Below are positions 57,506-64,000 of a DNA stretch of 64,000 nt, piece after piece; within the stretch, counting starts at the first letter, position 1, and each line of letters starts with the position of its first letter. Below the pieces are notes generated by a model that saw nothing but the letters and a program-made list of their open reading frames with translations, made no database searches and was not told the DNA's origin. A program made the translations under genes and the position numbers. Source of the DNA: Deltaproteobacteria bacterium HGW-Deltaproteobacteria-6 (GTDB lineage Bacteria; Desulfobacterota; Syntrophia; Syntrophales; Smithellaceae); contig PHAT01000005.1 in the NCBI GenBank assembly GCA_002840435.1, positions 410,460 to 474,459 of the forward strand. Direction: 5' to 3'.

Positions 57506-59038
57506 GTGAGTATTCACAGTTACGAAGAATTAGCGACCCTGCACGCTATTGCGAAAATTCTGGCACAGCCGGGAGATTTACGGGATCAGCTTGAGCAGGT
57601 TCTCAACGAAATGAGCTCCCGTCTGGGAATGCAGCGCGGTATGATTTCGCTTCTGGATCGCGATAAAAAAGAAGCATGGCTGGATATTGCCCACGACGTA
57701 AACATCGATGGTCTCGAAGTCACCTATAAACCGGGGGAGGGCATAACGGGTAAAGTGGCGGAAACCGGCCGTCCGATGGCTGTGGCCAATCTCGGGCAGG
57801 AAACGCACTTTCTGGATCGCACGGGCGCCCGCCGTCATCTGAACCGCGCCGAACTGTCTTTTTTATGTGTTCCGATTATGTATGACGCGCGTGTTGTCGG
57901 CGTTTTGTCCGCAGATAAGATTGCCCAGCAGGTGGAAAATCTGGACAAGGAACTGGCGATGCTTTCCGCGGTGGCTGAACTGATGGCCAAAGCCGTGCAT
58001 ATCCGCGCGCTGGAGGAAGAAAACAAACGCCTGCGTAAGATTGTCGGCTCCGAGCGCGCGCCGTCAATGGAGATTATCGGCCATTCCAAAGCCATTCAGG
58101 AAGTCTTCGGTCTGGTGGCGCAAGTGGCCGATTCCAATACCACGGTGCTGATTACGGGAGAGACCGGCACGGGGAAGGAACTGATCGCCCGGGCCATTCA
58201 TAAAAATTCTCCGCGTCATGGCGGACCGCTGGTGCAGGTCAACTGCGCGGCCATCCCTGATACGCTTATTGAAAGTGAATTGTTCGGCCATGAAAAAGGG
58301 GCATTCACCGGTGCGCTGCAGACAAGGCGGGGACGTTTTGAAGAAGCCAACGGCGGCACGATCTTTCTGGATGAAGTGGGAGAGCTCTCCGCCGCCGCTC
58401 AGGTCAAACTCTTGCGCGTGTTGCAGGAAAAGAGATTTCAACCGCTGGGGTCTTCAAGGGTTATCAACGTTAATGTGAGAATTATTGCGGCAACGAACAG
58501 AAATCTGGAGCAGGATATTTTATCCGACCGTTTTCGCGCGGATCTGTTCTACCGTCTGAACGTTTTCCCCATTTATTTGCCGCCCTTGCGCGAGCGGGGC
58601 AGTGACGTGATTCTCCTGGCCGACCATTTTCTGCTGAAGTACAATAAAGAAATGGGCAAAAACGTTAAAAGGATATCCACCGCGGCCATTGAAGTTTTCT
58701 TATCCCACAAATGGCCGGGGAATGTCCGCGAGCTGGAAAACTGCATGGAACGGGCGGTGTTGCTGACCAAGACGGATCTTGTGGACTGCATCCACTTGCC
58801 GCCGTCTCTGCAAATCAAGGAAAAGATAACGGACCGCAAGGATCGGAGCAAGCTCTCTTCGGTCGTCGAAGCGCAGGAGCGGTCGCTGATCATCAATGCG
58901 CTGGAGGAAGCGGGCGGCAATCAGACCAAGGCGGCTAAAATGCTGGGCACGACCAAGCGCATTATCCAGTACAAAATATCGAAAATGGGCATTGACCCGA
59001 AGCATTTCCGCAAAATAGATAAAGATTCCGGTCAATGA
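57506..59038 (+). CDS. NifA-type sigma-54-dependent transcriptional activator
   Basis: This 510-residue protein starts with GTG after GAGGAAA. It has a GAF domain (about 20-165), then an AAA+ domain with Walker [12 protein letters not shown], the sigma-54 loop GAFTGA in [11 protein letters not shown], Walker [11 protein letters not shown] and [12 protein letters not shown]. The C-terminal HTH ([25 protein letters not shown]) is of NifA/Fis type. The interdomain cysteine pair of oxygen-sensing NifA proteins is missing. No nif genes are in the window, while five sigma-54 type promoters are near ammonium and glutamate synthase genes. So its targets may be nitrogen assimilation rather than nitrogenase. 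Name nifA is plausible but not proved. Confidence 0.9.
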   Translation: MSIHSYEELATLHAIAKILAQPGDLRDQLEQVLNEMSSRLGMQRGMISLLDRDKKEAWLDIAHDVNIDGLEVTYKPGEGITGKVAETGRPMAVANLGQETHFLDRTGARRHLNRAELSFLCVPIMYDARVVGVLSADKIAQQVENLDKELAMLSAVAELMAKAVHIRALEEENKRLRKIVGSERAPSMEIIGHSKAIQEVFGLVAQVADSNTTVLITGETGTGKELIARAIHKNSPRHGGPLVQVNCAAIPDTLIESELFGHEKGAFTGALQTRRGRFEEANGGTIFLDEVGELSAAAQVKLLRVLQEKRFQPLGSSRVINVNVRIIAATNRNLEQDILSDRFRADLFYRLNVFPIYLPPLRERGSDVILLADHFLLKYNKEMGKNVKRISTAAIEVFLSHKWPGNVRELENCMERAVLLTKTDLVDCIHLPPSLQIKEKITDRKDRSKLSSVVEAQERSLIINALEEAGGNQTKAAKMLGTTKRIIQYKISKMGIDPKHFRKIDKDSGQ

Positions 59039-59106
59039 TCAACGTTTTTGTCCGATTTGTATTCAACGCTGTGACGTTCGCGGGAGGAGTGGTGGACGGA
59101 ATTAGT

Positions 59107-59116
59107 ACAAAAATGT
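59107..59116. promoter_or_regulatory. ACA-N4-TGT site 8 (upstream of gltB1)
   Basis: The site reads GTACA-AAAA-TGTTTC. It lies about 280 bases upstream of the 59389 promoter. Confidence 0.45.
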
Positions 59117-59135
59117 TTCACATTTAATGAAAATA

Positions 59136-59145
59136 ACAAAAATGT
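59136..59145. promoter_or_regulatory. ACA-N4-TGT site 9 (upstream of gltB1)
   Basis: The site reads TAACA-AAAA-TGTTCT, 29 bases from site 8, close to three helical turns. Confidence 0.45.
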
Positions 59146-59388
59146 TCTTTTTTATTAACTGATGCCGGATGCTTTCAATAACCAGAGTAGCTGTTACCTG
59201 ATTTTTTCAGGCCAGATGCGTTCAGAACCGGGCGGGTAACGGGTGACAAGGGGCTTAAGTAACTAGCCGACAATACGGCGGATGTTTGCCATGGTTATTG
59301 CTTGGCGGGGATGGCAGGGTAAAGAGGCAGAACCCGGGTAAGATAAAAATGTATGGTAAGGGATGCAATATTGTTTGCCGGCCGGCTA

Positions 59389-59404
59389 TGGCATGACTCT
59401 GGCA
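59389..59404 (+). promoter_or_regulatory. Candidate sigma-54 promoter of the glutamate synthase genes
   Basis: TGGCATGACTCTGGCA has GG and GC with 10 bases between; TTGC is replaced by TGGC. It lies 59 bases upstream of gltB1. The remainder of the 59039-59462 gap, apart from sites 8 and 9, shows no gene. Confidence 0.5.
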
Positions 59405-59462
59405 ATTACGATTCCGCCGCCTGATAATCAGGCAGGCAACGTCTCAGGAAGGAAAAATTTTT

Positions 59463-60593
59463 ATGTGTCGTTTGTTTGCAGTAACCAGCAACAATCCGTT
59501 GTCGCCGATGATGGCGATCAATGCTCTTAATGTGATGAAAGAAGGGCATGACGGTTCCGGCGTGGGATTGTTTCTGACGGATTTGGGCGGCGAATTCGAA
59601 AAATTCAAAAACGAGCCCATTCTTTCCGGTATCTTTTCCAATGAAGGCATTAAGGCTTTGGATCGTTTTATGATCGATCTGGATTTCATGGTGAAATACA
59701 AGCTGTCGTTTCGTCCTTCAAAACAGACTCCTCCGGGAACGCCGAAGAGAGATAATTATGTGATCCGTGTTTATGAATATCCTGCCGAATGGGAAGGCCT
59801 GAGCCAGGAGGAACTTCAGTTCCGTCTGATGATGGTGCAGTTGCAGCTTCGGGAAATGGGGCAGAAAGACAAATCAATGCTGATTTTCAGCTTCTGGCCG
59901 GATGTCATCATGATCAAGGAAGTGGGCGATCCCTTAACCGTGGCCGAGTATCTGGGTTTGGACCGCAAGGATCTCTCGGCGCGCACCATTCTGAGCCAGG
60001 GACGACAGAACACGAACTACTCGATTGATATCTACGCCTGCCATCCGTTCTTTATTCAAGGCATGTCGACGATGACCAACGGCGAGAATACCGCGTTTGT
60101 GCCGATCCGCGAATTTCTGATGTCCCGCAATTTCCCCGGTTATGCCGGTTATCAGTCCGACTCGGAGGTGTTCACGCACATCCTGCATTACACGCAAAAC
60201 AAGCTCGGTCTGGGCATGGAAATGTATAAACATATTATTACGCCGCTCAAGGATGATGAATTGACCAGACATCCCGACGGTAAACTGCTTCGCAATTTAA
60301 AACAGAGCTGTCGTCCTTTAATTATTGACGGTCCGAACTGCGTGATCGGCTGTCTGCCGGACAAGACCATGTTCATGGTCCAGGATTCCAAAAAGCTGCG
60401 CCCCGGTGTTGTGGGTGGCCGTCCCGGCATCTTCGCGTTTTCATCGGAAATGTGCGGACTGGACGCGGCTATTCCGGAGCGCGACATCAATCTGGATGAC
60501 CAGCCGATGAGATATGAAACTGTTATAGTCCGCCGAGAGCGGCAGGAGATAGAAAAATGGAATCAATGGGACGCATTACCCCATCTTCACTAA
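59463..60593 (+). CDS. Split glutamate synthase, glutaminase domain (GltB1)
   Basis: This 376-residue protein starts MCRLFAVTSNNPLSPMM, so the catalytic Cys is residue 2, as in Ntn glutaminases. GHDGSGVGLFL and YSIDIYACHPFF fit the archaeal-type GltB1 subunit. It hydrolyses glutamine and passes ammonia to GltB2. Its end overlaps gltB2 by 37 bases, so translation is coupled. The ribosome site is AGGAAGGA. Confidence 0.9.
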   Translation: MCRLFAVTSNNPLSPMMAINALNVMKEGHDGSGVGLFLTDLGGEFEKFKNEPILSGIFSNEGIKALDRFMIDLDFMVKYKLSFRPSKQTPPGTPKRDNYVIRVYEYPAEWEGLSQEELQFRLMMVQLQLREMGQKDKSMLIFSFWPDVIMIKEVGDPLTVAEYLGLDRKDLSARTILSQGRQNTNYSIDIYACHPFFIQGMSTMTNGENTAFVPIREFLMSRNFPGYAGYQSDSEVFTHILHYTQNKLGLGMEMYKHIITPLKDDELTRHPDGKLLRNLKQSCRPLIIDGPNCVIGCLPDKTMFMVQDSKKLRPGVVGGRPGIFAFSSEMCGLDAAIPERDINLDDQPMRYETVIVRRERQEIEKWNQWDALPHLH

Positions 60594-62191
60594 GCACCAA
60601 AGACCTGCCCTGGCAGATCTGCTGGAGCAAGGAAAAGTGCACGCTTTGCGGCAGCTGCACAACGGTGTGCCCGGTCCGGGCCATTGAACTGGGCGTGCAT
60701 CGCAAACGCACGTTGCAGGTACCCGTCGGCCTGGAAACCAAGCCCGGGAATCTTTTTTCAATTTATCACGGCATTGACCAGCGCACGGATCCCGCCCATG
60801 CCTGCGTCGGCTGCGGAATGTGCACGATGGTCTGTCCTAACGGCGCGATTGCGCCTGCGCATGCTGATGAAATCGACAAGCTGCGTTTTCATGTCAATCA
60901 GGGCGGCGAGCCCCGCAGGCGCGGCGGCCGCAGAAACAATCCCGACAGCGTGCTGGATAAAATCAAGTTTGTCCGCATTTCGATGTTAACCGACCCGGCC
61001 CTCGACGCGGGACGCCATGAATTTGAACTGCGCACCCTGCTGGGCAGGGTATTGCCGCCGGAAGAAATGCTGAAAGTCAGCCGGGAAAACGGCTGGATGC
61101 CGCCGGTGCGTGAAATTTATCCGCTCGTTATCGGCAGCATGTCTTTTGGCGCGCTGTCCCCCAACATGTGGGAAGGCCTGCAAATGGGCGTCGCTTATCT
61201 GAATGAAGAGCTGGGCATGCCGGTTCGTGTGTGCACCGGCGAAGGCGGCTGCCCGCCGCGGCTTTTGAAATCGCGTTTCCTTAAATATGTTATTTTACAG
61301 ATCGCCAGCGGTTATTTCGGCTGGGATGAAATTATCCATAATCTGCCGCTCATGAAGGAAGACCCGTGTGCGATTGAAATTAAATACGGCCAGGGCGCGA
61401 AACCCGGCGACGGCGGATTGCTGATGTGGTACAAGGTCAACAAGCTGATCGCCGCAATCCGCGGCGTACCGCAGGGCATCAGTCTGCCCAGCCCGCCGAC
61501 CCATCAGACCAAGTATTCGATTGAAGAAGCGGTGGCCAAGATGATCCAGTCCATGTCCATGGCCTGGGGCTTCCGTGTGCCGGTATATCCGAAAATATCC
61601 GCGACCAGCACGGCGATGGCCGTCCTCAACAACTTAACAAGAAATCCGTACGCCGCCGGTTTAGCCATCGATGGTGAAGATGGCGGTACGGGCGCGGCTT
61701 ACAACGTGTCGATGGATCATATGGGACATCCCATCGCCAGCAATCTGCGCGATGCGTATTTAACACTGGTTAAACTGGGCAAGCAAAATGAGATTCCCCT
61801 TTTCGCCGGCGGCGGCATCGGTAAAAACGGCAATCTGGCCGCTAATGCCGCCGCCTTGATTATGCTGGGCGCAAGCGGTGTGCAGACCGGGAAATATATC
61901 ATGCAGGCGGCTGCCGGCTGCCTGGGGTCGGAATCCGACCGCTGCAATATCTGCAACATTGGGGTGTGCCCCAAAGGCATTACCTCGCAGGACCCGCGTC
62001 TGGATCGAAGGCTTGATCCGGAGAAAGTTGCGCAGAGGGTGGTTGATCTGTATGTAAGTTTTGACACGGAATTAAAGAAAATTGTTGCTCCGCTGGGCCG
62101 TTCGACGTCGCTGCCGATCGGCATGTCGGATGCGCTGGGCATTAATGATGCAGATGCGGCTTCGCGCCTCAATATAAAATATGTTTTGTAA
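60557..62191 (+). CDS. Split glutamate synthase, FMN domain with ferredoxin module (GltB2)
   Basis: This 544-residue protein has two 4Fe-4S clusters near the N-terminus (CTLCGSCTTVCP and CVGCGMCTMVCP). The FMN-binding glutamate synthase domain follows, with SMSFGALSPN, TGEGGCPP, KYGQGAKPGDGG, DGEDGGTGAA and FAGGGIGKNG. It reduces 2-oxoglutarate and glutamine-derived ammonia to glutamate, with electrons from ferredoxin or GltD. It is 21 bases from the next gene. Confidence 0.92.
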   Translation: MESMGRITPSSLSTKDLPWQICWSKEKCTLCGSCTTVCPVRAIELGVHRKRTLQVPVGLETKPGNLFSIYHGIDQRTDPAHACVGCGMCTMVCPNGAIAPAHADEIDKLRFHVNQGGEPRRRGGRRNNPDSVLDKIKFVRISMLTDPALDAGRHEFELRTLLGRVLPPEEMLKVSRENGWMPPVREIYPLVIGSMSFGALSPNMWEGLQMGVAYLNEELGMPVRVCTGEGGCPPRLLKSRFLKYVILQIASGYFGWDEIIHNLPLMKEDPCAIEIKYGQGAKPGDGGLLMWYKVNKLIAAIRGVPQGISLPSPPTHQTKYSIEEAVAKMIQSMSMAWGFRVPVYPKISATSTAMAVLNNLTRNPYAAGLAIDGEDGGTGAAYNVSMDHMGHPIASNLRDAYLTLVKLGKQNEIPLFAGGGIGKNGNLAANAAALIMLGASGVQTGKYIMQAAAGCLGSESDRCNICNIGVCPKGITSQDPRLDRRLDPEKVAQRVVDLYVSFDTELKKIVAPLGRSTSLPIGMSDALGINDADAASRLNIKYVL

Positions 62192-62212
62192 TTAGAAAAA
62201 CGGGAAAGAGTC

Positions 62213-64000
62213 ATGACGAAAAAAGATTCAATTAAAATTGCCGGTGAAGAAAACAATATCCGCGTCGAATCACGGATTCTGGAAGAGCGCATTCAAAAGG
62301 CGGCGGTTGACGGGTATCGGCAAATCGAAGTGACCGCTTACGGTCAACACGGCATCGGCGGACGTCTCTGGCGCGCCGGCGATCAGCCGATCAAGGTGGC
62401 TGTATTGGGCACCGCAGGTCAGCGCCTGGGTTCCATGGGTTTTGCCAATACGGTGATTGAGGTGTTCGGTCCGGCCTCCGACGATGTCGGCTGGCTGAAC
62501 GCGGGAGCGGAAATTATTGTTCACGGCAACGCGACCAACGGCGTGGCCAACGCCATGGCGCAGGGAAAGGTTTATATCGACGGCGACATCGGCGCGCGCG
62601 GCATGACCATGACCAAGCACAACCCCCGTTTCGAACCGCCCGAGCTCTGGGTATTTGGAAAAGTTGGGGATTCTTTTGCCGAATTCATGGCGGGAGGCAT
62701 TGCCGTCGTTTGCGGCGTAGGCGCTGAGGATGATGCCGATGTGCTGGGCTATCGCCCCTGCGTCGGCATGGTGGGCGGTAAAATCTTTTTCCGCGGCCGT
62801 CAGGACATCTACAGCAAGGCCGATGCAAAATTGCTTGCCGATCTTCCCGAAGACGAATGGCAATGGCTGCAAACGAATATGAAGCGGTTTTTGCAGGCCA
62901 CTGGAAAACAATATCTGTTTGAACAGTTAACGTCGAAGCGTGACGAATGGCAGTTGCTGGTGGCGCGCAAGCCTTCCGAGAAACTGGCGCGCGCGGTCAG
63001 GCCCATGGCCGGATACCGCGCGGAGGTCTGGGAAAACGAATTGGGCAAAGGCGGCGTCATTGGCGATCTGTCCAGTCTTGACCGCTCTCCGATCGGGCTT
63101 GTCGAGACAGGCGATCTGCGTCGCTTTGTTCCGGTGTGGGCCAACGAAAAATATCTGCCCCCTTGTCAGGCGGCCTGTCCGACCGGAATTCCCGTGCAGA
63201 AAAGATGGGAACTCATCCGCAACGGCAAAATTGAAGAAGCGGTTGACCTGGCGCTGCAATACACGCCGTTTCCCGCGACCGTTTGCGGTTATTTGTGCCC
63301 CAACCTCTGCATGCAGAACTGCACGCGCCATCTGGTAAGTCTTCAGGCAGTCGATGTCACGCTGCTGGGCAAGGCATCCCTTTCGGCTAAAACGCCCGCG
63401 CGTCTTCCGGAAACGGGTAAAAAAGTTGCCGTTATCGGCGGCGGAGCTTCGGGACTTTCCGTCGCCTGGCAGCTGTGGTTGAAAGGCCATGAAGCGGTCA
63501 TCATCGAGAGCAAAAAACAGCTCGGCGGTAAGATCACCGATTCGATTCCCAAAAGCCGCATTCCCGGCGATGTCGTGGAGCATGAAATCGAGAGACTTGC
63601 CAAAAACGTCCGGAAAATCCATATGGGAAAGTCCCTGACGAAAGACCGGTTTCTGAAGCTGAAAAATGAAAATGATTATATTGTTATTGCGGCAGGGGCG
63701 GTGCAACCTCGTAAATTGAATATCCCCGGCATGGAGAAAACTCTGACCGCTTTGGAGTTTCTTCAGCAAAGCAAACTTGACTGCGCCAAAGTCGGGAAGA
63801 GAGTCATTGTTATCGGAGCCGGCAATGTGGGCTGTGACGCGGCGACGGAGGCTTTCCGTATGGGCGCGAAAAGCGTGACGCTGATTGACGTGCAGGAACC
63901 GGCATCCTTTGGTGTGGAAAGAAAGCATGCCGAAGCGGCCGGCGCAAAGTTTCTCTGGCCGCGCTTCACGAAGGCGGTGACGGACAAAGGCGTGGAACTG
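62213..64000 (+). CDS. Fused GltB3 (GXGXG) and GltD-like NAD(P)-binding subunit, partial
   Basis: The ATG at 62213 lies 21 bases after gltB2. The open frame reaches the right edge (596 codons visible). The first 245 residues hold the GXGXG domain of glutamate synthase (YGQHGIGGRLW, TAGQRLGSMGFANTVIEVFG, YIDGDIGARGMTMTKHNP). A ferredoxin-type/GltD region (PPCQAACPTGIPVQKRWELI and CGYLCPNLCMQNCTR) follows, then an FAD motif (VAVIGGGASGLSVAWQLW) and a second nucleotide motif (VIVIGAGNVGCDAATEAF). So this single protein combines the C-terminal GltB domain and the NAD(P)H-oxidising subunit. The end is outside the window. Confidence 0.9.
   Translation, partial: MTKKDSIKIAGEENNIRVESRILEERIQKAAVDGYRQIEVTAYGQHGIGGRLWRAGDQPIKVAVLGTAGQRLGSMGFANTVIEVFGPASDDVGWLNAGAEIIVHGNATNGVANAMAQGKVYIDGDIGARGMTMTKHNPRFEPPELWVFGKVGDSFAEFMAGGIAVVCGVGAEDDADVLGYRPCVGMVGGKIFFRGRQDIYSKADAKLLADLPEDEWQWLQTNMKRFLQATGKQYLFEQLTSKRDEWQLLVARKPSEKLARAVRPMAGYRAEVWENELGKGGVIGDLSSLDRSPIGLVETGDLRRFVPVWANEKYLPPCQAACPTGIPVQKRWELIRNGKIEEAVDLALQYTPFPATVCGYLCPNLCMQNCTRHLVSLQAVDVTLLGKASLSAKTPARLPETGKKVAVIGGGASGLSVAWQLWLKGHEAVIIESKKQLGGKITDSIPKSRIPGDVVEHEIERLAKNVRKIHMGKSLTKDRFLKLKNENDYIVIAAGAVQPRKLNIPGMEKTLTALEFLQQSKLDCAKVGKRVIVIGAGNVGCDAATEAFRMGAKSVTLIDVQEPASFGVERKHAEAAGAKFLWPRFTKAVTDKGVEL

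Noticed and set aside
57506-59038. A nitrogenase gene cluster implied by the NifA-type regulator
   Set aside because: No nif structural gene is in the window, and the nearby promoters belong to ammonium-assimilation genes.
62927-63928. Open frame of 333 codons on the minus strand
   Set aside because: It is antisense to the glutamate synthase fusion gene and shows no protein family.

Overview
The window looks like chromosomal DNA of an anaerobic, motile, Gram-negative bacterium, most likely a deltaproteobacterium (Desulfobacterota, possibly the Syntrophus/Smithella group). The reasons are a four-subunit ferredoxin-linked 2-oxoacid oxidoreductase, a split archaeal-type glutamate synthase, outer-membrane and lipoprotein genes, sigma-54 control, and the overall gene style. 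The lineage is an inference from family resemblance, not a measured placement.

Region 1 (1-12.2 kb, minus strand) holds the start of an archease gene running off the left edge, a membrane methyltransferase, a membrane protein of unknown function, and then the replication-origin block gyrA, gyrB, dnaN, dnaA, parB, parA, rsmG. A candidate origin lies between dnaA and dnaN. recF is absent from its usual place. Region 2 (12.2-28 kb) is a mosaic of short operons: a CBM9-like protein, a YjfB-like motility protein, a TrmJ-type RNA methylase, an iron alcohol dehydrogenase, a DegT-type aminotransferase, a lipid-desaturase-like membrane protein, a Ppx/GppA-like lipoprotein, a CcdA/TlpA thiol-redox pair, EttA, and a HAMP-cyclase-PilZ signalling protein. 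Region 3 (28-39 kb) holds the porCDAB operon, a surface 5'-nucleotidase, hflX with an apparent AUC start codon, a BrnT/BrnA toxin-antitoxin pair bracketed by palindromic mobile repeats, a membrane protein of unknown function, and mnmG, whose stop codon comes from another small repeat.

Region 4 (39-45.3 kb, plus strand) carries a radical SAM protein, hisH-hisF, pdxS-pdxT, a CheX-like protein and a GNAT acetyltransferase. Region 5 (45.3-64 kb) is a nitrogen-assimilation island: a PEP/pyruvate-binding protein, amt-glnB plus a free-standing Fis-type helix-turn-helix protein and a porin, c-di-GMP and chemotaxis proteins, a glutamine amidotransferase, a second glnB-amt pair, a third truncated PII gene, a tRNA-Gln(CUG), a NifA-type sigma-54 activator, and the split glutamate synthase gltB1-gltB2-gltB3/D, which runs off the right edge.

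The main new observation is in region 5. Its intergenic regions contain five sigma-54 type -24/-12 promoters and at least eight copies of a short dyad, ACA-N4-TGT with an AT-rich spacer, often extended to GWACA-N4-TGTWC. These sites lie upstream of both ammonium transporters, the third PII gene, the NifA-type regulator and the glutamate synthase genes. Together with the NifA-type activator and a small protein that resembles only its DNA-binding domain, they suggest a local nitrogen regulon with an activator and a possible competitor for the same sites.
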